Shown here piece after piece: positions 55,817 through 64,000 of a stretch of DNA of 64,000 nt. Within the stretch, counting starts at the first letter, position 1. Each line of letters begins with the position of its first letter. The DNA is from Bacillus weihaiensis (GTDB lineage Bacteria; Bacillota; Bacilli; Bacillales; Bacillaceae). Both the position numbers and the translations under genes were made by a program. The notes beneath the pieces were generated by a model. The model was not told the origin of the DNA. It searched no databases and saw only the letters and a list, made by a program, of their open reading frames with translations. The DNA lies in assembly GCF_001889165.1 (NCBI RefSeq), contig NZ_CP016020.1, positions 3,570,501 to 3,634,500 of the forward strand, in the 5' to 3' direction.

Positions 55817-57763
55817 ATGAAAAGAAATGAATTAGATTTTATATTAACCGAATTACTACCAGTCGAAACAAGCAATATGTTTACTTTTACTTATTTTTAT
55901 GGTTTTATACTAAAAAATAAAGATGTAATCAAGAGCATAGAAAAGAATATAACCCAAAACAAATATACAAACTCAACTATATTTAATGGTTGGCATGCAT
56001 CACCCTTTAAATACTTTGTAAATAAAGGAAATAATGATTTAAGACAGATATCAATCGTAAATCCTTTTTCTGCTATCGAGATTTTCTATTTTATTAAAGT
56101 ATACAATAATGAAATTTTAGATACTCTAAACAAAAAGCCTAGTTTTTCTTTAAGGTCTCACTTTAAAAATAATGATTTATTTTATAAATCAAATAAGAAT
56201 GGAATAGTAGAGTACGAAGATCCAATTGAAGAGAAAGATAAATTTACTAAAGCATTAGAGTCAACAGGGATTTTCTACAATCTAAAGCCATATGTGACAC
56301 TTGGTCATTTTTTCAACTCAGATGATTGGTTTAAACTTAATAGTCAATTTAAATATTTTGCTAAAATAGACTATAAAGACTGCTTTGATAGTATATATAC
56401 TCATACTTTTAAATGGATTGTTTCTCAAAATACGATTGATTCGAAAAAATTTACTAATAATAATTTGTATAGTGTTATAGACAGATTACTTCAACATATT
56501 AATAATTCAATCTCCAATGGTATTATTGTCGGTCCAGAGTTCTCTAGAATGATTGCTGAAATACTCTTACAACAGATTGATTTTGAAGTTTATAACAATC
56601 TTGTGGAATTAAATTTTAAAAATGAAATAGATTATTATATTTGCAGATATGTAGATGATATATATATTTTTTCAAATGAAGAATACAATATTGATCGGAT
56701 TACCCAATTATATAGGAGGAATTCTTCGAAATATCAATTAAAATTAAATGAATTAAAAAGCATTAGAGGGAAATTACCTTATTTATGGAATAATTGGAAA
56801 GGTAGCACCAAAACTTATTTAAATGTGTTAAATGAAAGATCATTTAACACATTGAAAGATAATAACAAGCATTTAATAAAGGCTAGAAATTTTACTAATA
56901 ATCGTAACTTGGCATCCTTAAAAGAAGATCTACAAAATTTGCTTGCAATTTATCCAAGTTATAAAGAAAAAATTGTATCTTATATTTATAGTGCTATATT
57001 TAATAAGCTTAGAGAACATAAAAAAGAAAGAATATTTCGGGAAAATGTTAGCGAAAAAGAAGTTGAAAAATTTATAGACTTTATTTTTTACTTGTATTCA
57101 TTTGCTCCTACTTTTAGAAATACTCGAAAATTAATCTGTATAGAATACTTATTTAAAGAAGAATTAAATGAAGAACTGGTTAGCTACGTATTACAAAAAA
57201 CAATAAGAAAATATGAGCATATTTTCTTATATTCAAACATACCGGATTTCATCGACTGGTTACCAGTTTTTTTCAAAAATAGAATTGAACTATCTATTCC
57301 AGTTGAAGAACGTATTTGGAAAACTATCCTTGAAGATTCCGATCCTATATTAGCAGCTAATTTTTTAATCTATTCTAAATACAATCAAAAATACTTTGAG
57401 GAAACAAAAAAAAATATTGAGTCATTAATAAAAAAAGACATGTCAGTTATTACCAATAATAAAAGCATTCTGCTTTATAGAGAATTGTGGTGGCTGTTTG
57501 TATTTATTGACTGTCCCTATCTCACAAATCAAACAAAGATTCTATTGGAAACCAAATTACAATTATTACAATCAAATGGCACAGATGTAAAATCAAAGAT
57601 TGTTAATATCCTTTATGAATTTTTATCTAATAATACATTTTCTAAAAAATTTATCGAATGGGATATCGAGACTAAAGATATTGTTGAAGATATAACTTAC
57701 TTTACTTATGAAAGAACAATATTTAAAAACAAAGATAAAGATATTTATTTATTTGAGTATTAA
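55817..57763 (+). CDS. drt3b: Reverse transcriptase, DRT3 Drt3b-like (648 aa)
   Basis: A second RT, unrelated in detail to the first. Motif A is FAKIDYKDCFDSIYTHTF with D185. RT4 is GIIVGPEFSRMIAEILL. The catalytic YVDD is at 278-281 in CRYVDDIYIF, then YQLKLNELKS. A helical C-terminal half of about 330 residues follows, with no recognised domain. Size and order fit Drt3b (UG8) behind Drt3a (UG3). The ribosome site is weak (AAAGG at 13 bases), so translation may depend on the upstream structured region. Very AT-rich. The two RTs would make DNA in response to phage; details cannot be read from the sequence. Confidence 0.75.
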   Translation: MKRNELDFILTELLPVETSNMFTFTYFYGFILKNKDVIKSIEKNITQNKYTNSTIFNGWHASPFKYFVNKGNNDLRQISIVNPFSAIEIFYFIKVYNNEILDTLNKKPSFSLRSHFKNNDLFYKSNKNGIVEYEDPIEEKDKFTKALESTGIFYNLKPYVTLGHFFNSDDWFKLNSQFKYFAKIDYKDCFDSIYTHTFKWIVSQNTIDSKKFTNNNLYSVIDRLLQHINNSISNGIIVGPEFSRMIAEILLQQIDFEVYNNLVELNFKNEIDYYICRYVDDIYIFSNEEYNIDRITQLYRRNSSKYQLKLNELKSIRGKLPYLWNNWKGSTKTYLNVLNERSFNTLKDNNKHLIKARNFTNNRNLASLKEDLQNLLAIYPSYKEKIVSYIYSAIFNKLREHKKERIFRENVSEKEVEKFIDFIFYLYSFAPTFRNTRKLICIEYLFKEELNEELVSYVLQKTIRKYEHIFLYSNIPDFIDWLPVFFKNRIELSIPVEERIWKTILEDSDPILAANFLIYSKYNQKYFEETKKNIESLIKKDMSVITNNKSILLYRELWWLFVFIDCPYLTNQTKILLETKLQLLQSNGTDVKSKIVNILYEFLSNNTFSKKFIEWDIETKDIVEDITYFTYERTIFKNKDKDIYLFEY

Positions 57764-57867
57764 ACAAATCTTTTAGATTTGCAAATTTATTACTAAACCA
57801 CCCTAAATAAATATGATATGTGATGAATTAACTTTTTTAAAAATATCACTCTTTTTTTATTTAAAAT

Positions 57868-57903
57868 GAATCCCTATGAATGTTTATGACATTCTAGGGA
57901 TTC
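57868..57903 (-). terminator. Hairpin after the HsdR relic
   Basis: GAATCCCTA (57868-57876) pairs with TAGGGATTC (57895-57903), extended by GAATG/CATTC. On the minus strand ATTTT follows. It is probably the old hsdR terminator and separates it from the convergent RT gene. Confidence 0.5.
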
Positions 57904-57907
57904 GCAA

Positions 57908-58318
57908 CTAACTAATTATTTCAGTCGCATTATTCTTCACTTCATTAATAATACTAAATAACTTCTTTTGTTTATCAGCGTCAAATAACTTTATGAAGCT
58001 CTGTGGTTTATCGAATGGAGGTTTCATTAATTCTGCTGCATTTTCAACGTATCCATTTTGTTCAATATAATCAATCACTTTATTGACGAATACAATTTGA
58101 TTTGCATTTAAGCTTTGTTCATTGATAAATGATAAGAATGCTTTTAGTGCAGCCTCTCGCTCCATTTTTGCCACTCTACGCACAAGTAATCCAAAAGGCG
58201 TATCCTTGAAGTTCATCTCGTAATCTTCTTTAGTGCCAAGTTCACCCTTAAATATTTTTTCTAAGGTCTTATTATCTTCCTCTGTAAGAGGGATATTAAT
58301 ATTATTTCGAAGAAGCAT
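57908..58318 (-). pseudogene. C-terminal relic of a type I restriction enzyme HsdR subunit
   Basis: The 136-residue frame reads KDTPFGLLVRRVAKMEREAA, then FLSFINEQSLNANQIVFVNK, VIDYIEQNGYVENAAELMKP and PFDKPQSFIKLFDADKQKKL. This is the helical C-terminal domain that ends HsdR proteins. A full HsdR is about 800-1000 residues, so nuclease and helicase domains are gone. The break lies within 30 bases of a GAAGCA/GGTTCC repeat. An ATG starts the frame by chance; no ribosome site is seen. No hsdM or hsdS gene is present. Confidence 0.75.
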
Positions 58319-58320
58319 AG

Positions 58321-58350
58321 GGAAGCATGGGGACGGTTCCCACGCTTCCT
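58321..58350. repeat. GAAGCA/GGTTCC-type repeat, copy 6, at the hsdR break
   Basis: GGAAGCATGGGGACGGTTCC followed by CACGCTTCC; GGAAGC pairs with GCTTCC. It sits exactly where the hsdR homology stops. Confidence 0.55.
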
Positions 58351-58576
58351 AAACAAATTATCACTATCTTTCCATCTATAAGCCCTACCATACAATTCCT
58401 TAAGTGTTAGTGTTATCCTCACCCCATCACCTTCATTTAAACCTAACCCTTCTCCAATGCTATGTATGGACTGTAATTGACAACACAGGGGATTGAATCA
58501 ACTCCTGTTTTTCTACAGGTCAATGATTCAGAGATTCCCCAAGCTGCAGAACGAGCAGCCCCATGCAACTCTAGTT
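58351..58576. other. Patchwork of gene fragments
   Basis: On the minus strand about 58345-58480 reads SIGEGLGLNEGDGVRITLTL then KELYGRAYRWKDSDNLF, a coherent fragment without ends. On the plus strand about 58499-58580 reads GIESTPVFLQVNDSEIPQAA then ERAAP. Neither family is recognised. They look like debris from gene turnover between the hsdR relic and the long direct repeat. Confidence 0.35.
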
Positions 58577-58855
58577 TGTTCAAGGATTGAAATTATTCTA
58601 CTTTTTATACAAACATCTCAACTTTCTATTTATTAACTATAAAAATGAAATTATTAATCTAGCATCCTCTCCATAATGGAATTATATAACAAATAAAAGT
58701 AAACTACTTGTAAATTTAGTGGTGATAGGAAGTGATTGCATTTACTTCATCAGTTGGATTTATTAGGTTTTGCTTATGCTTTATGCTATAAAATCTGGAT
58801 ATTGTAACGTAACACACTAAAAAGGCTTTCCCTATATAAGAGGAAAGCCTTGATT
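58577..58855. repeat. Long direct repeat, copy B (ruined jetD start and promoter next to rlmCD)
   Basis: The segment aligns with 47279-47546 throughout: CAAGGATTGAAATTATT, then GGAATTATATAACA, AAACTACTTGTA, TTCATCAGTTGGA and a hairpin. In copy B the jetD start codon has become ATA, and the reading KSRIISILEQ leads into unrelated sequence, so only about ten jetD codons remain. Here the hairpin directly follows rlmCD, which suggests that this is the older junction. Confidence 0.8.
58819..58851 (-). terminator. rlmCD terminator
   Basis: AAGGCTTTCC (58822-58831) pairs with GGAAAGCCTT (58842-58851) and the minus strand then reads TTT. It lies about 50 bases past the rlmCD stop. It is part of the long direct repeat. 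Confidence 0.8.
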
Positions 58856-58899
58856 TCTACTTGCAATACGTATATATTTTTTGAAATAAATTTTTGTAG

Positions 58900-60294
58900 T
58901 TAAGATTTTAAGACCATCTGCGCCACACATTCCACATGCGCCGTATGCGGAAACATATCCACTGGCTGAATATACTCCACTTTATAATCACGACTCAAGT
59001 AGTCGATGTCCTTCGCTAGTGTGGAAGGGTTACATGAGACATAGACAAATTTCTTTGGTTTTACTTGCTTGATCGCGTCTAGGAGCTTGCGGTCACAGCC
59101 TGTTCGCGGTGGGTCGACGACGACGACGTCTGGTTTCCAGCCTTCGTTTACCCATTTTGGTAGCCAGTGTTCGGCTGTTCCGGTGACGTAGGTTGCATTT
59201 TCGATTCCGTGACGGGCTGCGTTTTCTTGGGCGTCAATGATGGCTGCGTCGATTGTGTCCATGCCGCGGACTTCGCTTGCGTCTTTTGCTAGCCACATTC
59301 CGATGGTTCCGACTCCGCAGTAGGCGTCAGCGATTTTTTCTGTGCCTGTTAAGCTAGCCGCTTTTTTCACTTCGTCGTAGAGCTTGACGGTTTGAACAGG
59401 GTTCAGTTGGAAGAAGGCTCTCGCTGATAGTTCAAAGCTTAGGTCTCCAAGTGTTTCTTGGATGACTTCCTCACCTCTTAGGTGGAGTGTTTTTTCTCCG
59501 AAGATCAGGGAGGTTTTGTTTCCGTTTATGTTTTGGACGAGTGATTTAACCTCTGGGAATCGTTTTTGGATTTCGGCCATGATTAATTTTTTTCTTGGAA
59601 CTTCTTTTTGCGTGGTGATAAGGACAACTTGGACCTCACCTGTTTCAAAGCCAGCTCGTGTAACGATGGTTCGGACAATTCCTTTTTGCTTTCGTTCGTC
59701 ATAGATTGGGACATTGAAGTCTTCAAGAATTTGTCGGACGCCTTCTGTTACCTTGTTTGTTGCTGGGTGCTGTACCATACAGTTTTGAATTGGGACAAGA
59801 CGATGAGAATCTAGCCCGTATAAGCCTGCGATGACTTTTCCTTTTTGTTGACCAAGCTGGAATTGGCTTTTGTTACGGTAATTCCATGGGTCTTCCATGC
59901 CGATTGTTTCACGGATATCTAGGCTGCTAATGTTTAATTTTGTATGGCGTTCAAGAGATTGAATGACGATGTCTCGCTTTTCTTTTAGCTGCTGGTCATA
60001 GGCTAGATGCTGTAGCTGACAGCCGCCACATTGGTCGTAAATCGGACATGGTGCTTGCACACGAAATGGTGATTGCTTTCGGATTTGCTTTACTTTTCCT
60101 TCGGCGAACTTTGGTTGGATTTTTGTTGCTTCGACGAGAACCTCTTCACCTGGTAACGCACCTGGTACGAAGACGACCTGACGTTTGAAGTAGCCGACTC
60201 CCTCTCCGTTAATTCCTAAACGTTTGATCGTTAGTGGAAAGGTTTGGCCTTTTGCTATTTTTATCGCGCTTTGCGGTTGCTTGTTTTCTTTCAT
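58900..60294 (-). CDS. rlmCD: 23S rRNA (uracil-C5)-methyltransferase RlmCD
   Basis: This 464-residue SAM enzyme has an N-terminal TRAM domain ([20 protein letters not shown]), Fe-S cysteines in [15 protein letters not shown], the SAM site [30 protein letters not shown] and the catalytic cysteine in [12 protein letters not shown]. In Bacillus one enzyme methylates two 23S uridines. GGAG lies before the ATG. It follows the glycosylase gene by 17 bases. It is a chromosomal anchor at the edge of the defence island. Confidence 0.93.
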   Translation of the reverse strand: MKENKQPQSAIKIAKGQTFPLTIKRLGINGEGVGYFKRQVVFVPGALPGEEVLVEATKIQPKFAEGKVKQIRKQSPFRVQAPCPIYDQCGGCQLQHLAYDQQLKEKRDIVIQSLERHTKLNISSLDIRETIGMEDPWNYRNKSQFQLGQQKGKVIAGLYGLDSHRLVPIQNCMVQHPATNKVTEGVRQILEDFNVPIYDERKQKGIVRTIVTRAGFETGEVQVVLITTQKEVPRKKLIMAEIQKRFPEVKSLVQNINGNKTSLIFGEKTLHLRGEEVIQETLGDLSFELSARAFFQLNPVQTVKLYDEVKKAASLTGTEKIADAYCGVGTIGMWLAKDASEVRGMDTIDAAIIDAQENAARHGIENATYVTGTAEHWLPKWVNEGWKPDVVVVDPPRTGCDRKLLDAIKQVKPKKFVYVSCNPSTLAKDIDYLSRDYKVEYIQPVDMFPHTAHVECVAQMVLKS

Positions 60295-60310
60295 TTATAA
60301 CGCTCCGTTT

Positions 60311-61177
60311 CTACTCAATGCTTCTCCATAAATACAATGTGGCGTAGCTTAAATACGGTGACCACGCTTCGCTAAATTGATCCATTTCTTCACTTGTTGG
60401 CTTTTTTTCAAGCTTGAAATGCTTTTGAATGGCTTTTTGGATGCCGATATCTGCTTTTGGAAAAAGGTTCGGTCGACCTAGTCCTGATAACAATACATTT
60501 TGCGCAGTCCATGGCCCGATCCCTCTAATTTTCACTAATTCCTTTATAACGTCTTCATCGGAAAACTCGTTCAGTTTTTCTAGATTGAGTTTTCCTTCTG
60601 TAATCAGGCGTGATGTATCAATCACATATTCCGCTTTTCTTCTACTAAACTGTAGCTCTGTTAGCTGCTCGTACTCGAGTGGTGCCACCTGTTCTGGCTT
60701 TGGATAAAACCATACATCATCTACCTGATGCCCAAATGTTTTAACAAACCGTTCTGATAAGGTGTGGGCAAAAGCTAAGTTTAACTGCTGATGTATAATA
60801 CACTTCATCAAACAGCTGTAAAGATCAAATTCTAACACAAGTGGCGTTCCTGCGTGCTGTTCGAAGATTTGAGAAATATTGGTTTGCTTAAAATGGTCTG
60901 TCAGTGCATGTAGTGAAAAATCCCATTGAAATATTCTTCGGATTTTTTCAATTGCTTGAATCTTAGTCTCACCATCTGTACCACTTATGTTAAAAACTGG
61001 TTCTTCAACTGTACCAAGGGCTTGTACCTTTACAACATAAGGCTTGTCTTCTATAACTAAAGGAACTTGTATGTAGCGTTCCTCTTGATTTAACGCGACT
61101 ACAGGGTCCATGGAAATCCTGTCTAAAACTTGCTCAAAATGATAGGGACCGTCAACTTTTACCGTTTCACTCCACAT
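60311..61177 (-). CDS. AlkA-like DNA-3-methyladenine glycosylase
   Basis: This HhH-GPD base-excision enzyme has the helix-hairpin-helix LVKIRGIGPWTAQNVLLSG and the catalytic Asp D243 in FPKADIGIQKAI. IIHQQLNLAFAHTLSERFVK is the usual core start. The N-terminal beta domain extends the protein to 288 residues, as in AlkA. It removes alkylated purines from DNA. AAGGAAGAG precedes the ATG. It probably shares a transcript with rlmCD. Confidence 0.9.
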   Translation of the reverse strand: MWSETVKVDGPYHFEQVLDRISMDPVVALNQEERYIQVPLVIEDKPYVVKVQALGTVEEPVFNISGTDGETKIQAIEKIRRIFQWDFSLHALTDHFKQTNISQIFEQHAGTPLVLEFDLYSCLMKCIIHQQLNLAFAHTLSERFVKTFGHQVDDVWFYPKPEQVAPLEYEQLTELQFSRRKAEYVIDTSRLITEGKLNLEKLNEFSDEDVIKELVKIRGIGPWTAQNVLLSGLGRPNLFPKADIGIQKAIQKHFKLEKKPTSEEMDQFSEAWSPYLSYATLYLWRSIE

Positions 61178-61245
61178 AAGATTCTCTTCCTTTTAAGCTT
61201 TTACCCTTATTATAGCATTTTCAATGGGAGGAGGTCGCAAACTAG

Positions 61246-61273
61246 AAAAATCCCTTTGAATACATCAAAGGGA
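61246..61273 (-). terminator. pdaA terminator overlapping its stop codon
   Basis: TCCCTTTGA (61251-61259) pairs with TCAAAGGGA (61265-61273) and is followed by five T on the minus strand. The stop codon of pdaA lies inside the right arm. Confidence 0.85.
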
Positions 61274-62071
61274 AAGTAAATATGGATGATCCAGCATCTT
61301 ACCGATCATAATATCATCAAGACTTTTAAACGTATACCCTTGCTTTTCAAGCTCAACAATTGCGTGATCAAGTGCTTCTGCATTATCTTTAGAAACTGTG
61401 TGTAGAAGCAAAATACACCCTGGATGAATTTGCTTCATAATGTTATCGTACGAGTATTTCCATCCTTTTTGTGCGTCTGTTTTCCAATCAACAAATGCAA
61501 GAGACCAAAATACAGAAGTATAGCCAAGCTCTTTTGCATCAGCCATTACTTTTTCACTAAAAATTCCTCTAGGTGGACGAAGATAGTTCATTCCTTTTTG
61601 ATCAGTGAGCTCCTCCACCTTTAAGCGGACAGATTCTAATTCTTTTTTAAATTCAGTTGGACTTTGAGTTGTGAGATCAGGGTGATACCAGGAGTGATTC
61701 CCGACAATGTGGCCCTCATTGACCATTCGCTTTACTAAGTCTGGCTCAGTATCCAAGTAGTGGCCAGTAACAAAAAAAGTTGCAGGTACGTCTCGTTTTT
61801 TTAACACATCTAATACCTTTGCCGTGTAGCCATTTTCGTAGCCGTTATCAAAGGTTAAGTAAATTTCCTTTTTGGATGTGTTTCCTAAATAAAAGGAGCC
61901 ATGCTTTTCTAGTAACTCATCTAATTCTTTTCCTGCCGATGCAGGTTCATGATTTTGACTTTTCTTGAATCCCCAATGAATTGGTTTATTTGACACCGCG
62001 AAGGCACTCGACGTTGCAGTTGTAAAAGAAAAAAGGAAAACGATGCTAAGTAAGAGTGACCATTTTTTCAT
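61265..62071 (-). CDS. pdaA: Polysaccharide deacetylase PdaA (spore cortex muramic-lactam pathway)
   Basis: A signal peptide (MKKWSLLLSIVFLFSFTTAT) precedes a NodB domain. IYLTFDNGYENGY holds the catalytic and metal Asp, VGNHSWYHPDL the metal-binding HxxxxH motif, and YLRPPRGIFS and LLLHTVSKDN complete the site. PdaA removes acetyl groups from muramic acid, needed to form muramic-delta-lactam in spore cortex. This points to a spore former. AGGAGAG lies before the ATG. Length 268 is normal. Confidence 0.92.
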   Translation of the reverse strand: MKKWSLLLSIVFLFSFTTATSSAFAVSNKPIHWGFKKSQNHEPASAGKELDELLEKHGSFYLGNTSKKEIYLTFDNGYENGYTAKVLDVLKKRDVPATFFVTGHYLDTEPDLVKRMVNEGHIVGNHSWYHPDLTTQSPTEFKKELESVRLKVEELTDQKGMNYLRPPRGIFSEKVMADAKELGYTSVFWSLAFVDWKTDAQKGWKYSYDNIMKQIHPGCILLLHTVSKDNAEALDHAIVELEKQGYTFKSLDDIMIGKMLDHPYLLSL

Positions 62072-62226
62072 CTTATTCTCTCCTCATCTTTACATGGTTG
62101 TATAGGTTATAGTGTTGATTGAGGGAGAAATATCATACTAGAAAAAATCTCCAGTGTGGAGCTTTGGCGTGGGGTCGGGCGGTTTTTAAGGTTATATGAA
62201 GTATTTTTTTCAATTTGATGTTAAAC

Positions 62227-62252
62227 TCGCAAAATAGCCGGCTATTTTGCGA
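62227..62252. repeat. Perfect 26-bp palindrome
   Basis: TCGCAAAATAGCC (62227-62239) is followed immediately by its exact complement (62240-62252), with no loop. It lies 35 bases from the start of the 21-bp tandem array. It could be a protein-binding site or a cruciform; no T run follows. Confidence 0.85.
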
Positions 62253-62286
62253 AATTTTCGAGCTTCTATTTGTGATTTCGGGGTCC

Positions 62287-62559
62287 TATCCGCGATTCCA
62301 GGCCGCTTATCCGCGATTCTGGACCTCCTTTCCGCGATTCCGAACCTCTTATCCGCGATTCTGGACCTCCTATCCGCGATTCCGACTCTCCTATCCGCGA
62401 TTCCGACTCTCCTATCCGCGATTCCGACTCTCCTATCCGCGATTCCGAGACCCCTATCCGCGATTCCGGACCTCCTATCCGCGATTCCGGACCTCCTATC
62501 CGCGATTCCGACTCTCCTATCCGCGATTCCGACTCTCCTATCCGCGATTCGGGCACATT
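62287..62559. repeat. Tandem array: 13 units of 21 bp
   Basis: Each unit starts TATCCGCGATTC and ends with a variable nine bases, most often CGACTCTCC or GGACCTCC. The phase is exact from 62287 to 62559, with one degenerate unit before it. Units 6-8 and 12-13 are identical, showing recent slippage or unequal crossing over. Because 21 is a multiple of three, open frames appear on both strands (SRIGESE-type heptads), but none has a ribosome site. It is most likely a noncoding minisatellite. The rest of 62072-62649 holds the pdaA promoter region. Confidence 0.9.
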
Positions 62560-62610
62560 CGCCAAATTTCGCCATCACTGACTTCTTCCAGAAACCTATT
62601 TTTCTCCAAA

Positions 62611-62642
62611 ACAAAAGGATGGCTCTACACTCAGCCATCCTT
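62611..62642 (-). terminator. Terminator of the RND pump gene
   Basis: AAGGATGGCT (62615-62624) pairs with AGCCATCCTT (62633-62642). On the minus strand TTGTTTT follows. It starts eight bases past the stop codon. Confidence 0.9.
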
Positions 62643-62649
62643 CTATCCA

Positions 62650-64000
62650 TTAACTTGCGAATTCTTTGACATCCGTTTTTTTGTTTTTCCTTCTAAAAAT
62701 CCGAGTGAATCCGTTTCCGATTCCGTTAAAGATACGGTACACGGCTGGGATAAGGACTAGTGTAATAATGGTTGCAAATAGCAGGCCAGAGATAATGACA
62801 GTTGCCATTGGTGCTTGATAGTTGCCTGATGCACCTGAAGCCATCGCTAGTGGAAGCATTCCTCCAGCTGTCGTTAATGTCGTCATAAAGATTGGACGAA
62901 TACGGTTTTTACCCGCTTCAACTAGAGCATTATTAACACTCATACCATCTACACGTAATTGATTTGTTCGGTCTATTAAGAGAATGGCATTGTTTAGGAC
63001 GATCCCGATTAACATTATGATCCCCATTCCAGACATCACACTTAGCTCATGCTGCGTAATGAAGAGGCCAGCAATAACACCGACAACGGTCATTGGGATG
63101 ATCGACATGACGACAAGTGGGTGTGCTAAATTGTTGAATTGAACGGCCATTACTAAGTAAACAAGGAAGATCGCGATTCCTAAAATGAGAATCATGTCTT
63201 GCATTAATTCCTGCTGTGATTCAAGATCACCTGCTACAGAAATCGTGTAGCCTGATGGTGCTTCAAATTCATCAATCATTTTTTGAACACTTCGATTAAT
63301 CGTTCCTAAATCCGTGTCTTCAATGTCAGCAGAAACTGTAATGTAACGCTCACCATTATCATGGTAAATTTCATTTGGTGTATCAACACTTTTTAGCTCA
63401 ATAAAGGTTGATAACTTTTTCTCTCCGTCCTCAGTTAGGATCTCTTTGTCTACTAGATCTTTTTGCGTATCAGTCGTTGTATCCCATTTCATAATGAGTG
63501 GAACATTCAGATCATTTACAGTCATTTCACCAATTGCTGTGTTCATGAATTGCATTTCGATGAACTGCCTTACCTGTGAAGATGTTAGACCAGCATCCTC
63601 AATTGCTTTTTCCTTCAATTCAATCACTTGTTCTGAAGACGTTCGTTCCATTGTGTTGGTTACAGCAACAATTCCATCGATATCTTGTAGCTCTTTTTCA
63701 AAGTCTGCTGCAAGAGTTTGGAGCTCTCCAAATTCTTCTCCCTTGATTAACACTTGAACTGGATAGCCGCCGCCGACTGAGGTTGCACTCTGAATGCCTT
63801 CAATTGCTGTACTTTCCTCTAGCTCACGTAATGAACGTAATATTTCTTCGTTCACTTCTTTTTGCTCCATTGTAATATCATCACCAGTTGTCATGTTGAT
63901 GATCGTATAGAACATAGAGCCATTGTCCATTACATAATTTTGTTCTACGTCCGTAACCTTCGAGAGCTTTTCATTAATTTTTTGTGCCACTTCTTCTTTT
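62650..64000 (-). CDS. RND efflux permease, C-terminal part (SwrC/AcrB-like), cut by window edge
   Basis: The frame is open to the right edge, so the true start lies outside; the GTG at 63990 is not a start. The visible 449 residues include the second periplasmic-type loop (SATSVGGGYPVQVLIKGEEF) and the final membrane helices, with GMGIIMLIGIVLNNAILLID and RIRPIFMTTLTTAGGMLPLA, both classic RND motifs. A basic tail, RRKNKKTDVKEFAS, closes it. Full-length relatives such as B. subtilis SwrC are about 1050 residues and export surfactin-like or other hydrophobic compounds. Confidence 0.9.
   Translation of the reverse strand, partial: KEEVAQKINEKLSKVTDVEQNYVMDNGSMFYTIINMTTGDDITMEQKEVNEEILRSLRELEESTAIEGIQSATSVGGGYPVQVLIKGEEFGELQTLAADFEKELQDIDGIVAVTNTMERTSSEQVIELKEKAIEDAGLTSSQVRQFIEMQFMNTAIGEMTVNDLNVPLIMKWDTTTDTQKDLVDKEILTEDGEKKLSTFIELKSVDTPNEIYHDNGERYITVSADIEDTDLGTINRSVQKMIDEFEAPSGYTISVAGDLESQQELMQDMILILGIAIFLVYLVMAVQFNNLAHPLVVMSIIPMTVVGVIAGLFITQHELSVMSGMGIIMLIGIVLNNAILLIDRTNQLRVDGMSVNNALVEAGKNRIRPIFMTTLTTAGGMLPLAMASGASGNYQAPMATVIISGLLFATIITLVLIPAVYRIFNGIGNGFTRIFRRKNKKTDVKEFAS

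Noticed and set aside
54263-57763. Group II intron or retron origin of the reverse transcriptases
   Set aside because: No maturase domain, intron ends or msr/msd are seen; two distinct RTs in tandem fit DRT3 better.
62287-62559. Possible CRISPR array
   Set aside because: Units are 21 bp with no unique spacers of 30 bases or more, and no cas genes are near.
62210-62760. Open frames on both strands across the tandem repeat (SRIGESE or YPRFRTS heptads)
   Set aside because: A 21-bp unit keeps several frames open by arithmetic; no ribosome sites, and one frame runs into the pump gene.

Overview
The window is chromosomal DNA from a low-GC Bacillaceae bacterium (Bacillus in the broad sense). This rests on strong AGGAGG-type ribosome sites, frequent TTG and GTG starts, intrinsic hairpin terminators, and typical Bacillus genes: a BceRSAB-like module, PdaA, YfmM, YqxD, RlmCD, a SwrC-like RND pump and a relic of an LXG-type toxin. 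I saw no rRNA, tRNA, CRISPR array or complete insertion sequence. The species cannot be named from the sequence alone.

Region 1 (1-18.7 kb) holds isoprenoid and stress genes: a carotenoid desaturase cut by the left edge, a 786-residue protein with a polyprenyl synthetase domain and an unusual N-terminal half, SelO, a DUF418 membrane protein, a secreted propeller/Ig-like protein, a YgjP-like metallopeptidase and KatG. Two small secreted or lipoprotein-type genes and an RQC-minor-like pair follow. A GGTGCC-type palindromic repeat recurs here.

Region 2 (19.2-31.7 kb) is a complete reductive pyrimidine degradation cluster on the minus strand. PreT/PreA reduce uracil or thymine, HydA opens the ring, a carbamoylase releases the beta-amino acid, a class III aminotransferase makes the semialdehyde and a CoA-acylating dehydrogenase makes the acyl-CoA. 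An NCS1 permease imports substrate and a PucR-family protein probably regulates the cluster. A 75-residue protein of unknown function sits in the permease unit.

Region 3 (32.1-39.2 kb) has a Bce-type antimicrobial-peptide sensing and resistance module with a clear inverted-repeat operator between the kinase and transporter genes. It also has a Dus enzyme, a histidine phosphatase, a decayed membrane gene and a Bacillus-type interspersed element.

Region 4 (39.6-58.9 kb) is a defence and conflict island. It contains a four-gene Wadjet system in the order jetD-A-B-C; the ABC-F gene yfmM; an orphan immunity-like gene; the C-terminal relic of an LXG-type toxin with two intact and one decayed membrane immunity genes; and a two-reverse-transcriptase system resembling DRT type 3, with a 250-base structured gap that probably encodes its RNA. 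A type I restriction HsdR relic and several smaller fragments follow. A diverged direct repeat of about 270 bp (the jetD start, its promoter region and a terminator hairpin) lies at 47.3 and 58.6 kb and brackets the whole 11-kb yfmM-to-HsdR segment. I regard this bracketed island as the most notable structure in the window.

Region 5 (58.9-64 kb) returns to housekeeping genes: RlmCD, an AlkA-like glycosylase, PdaA, a 13-unit 21-bp tandem repeat next to a perfect palindrome, and the C-terminal part of an RND efflux pump cut by the right edge.
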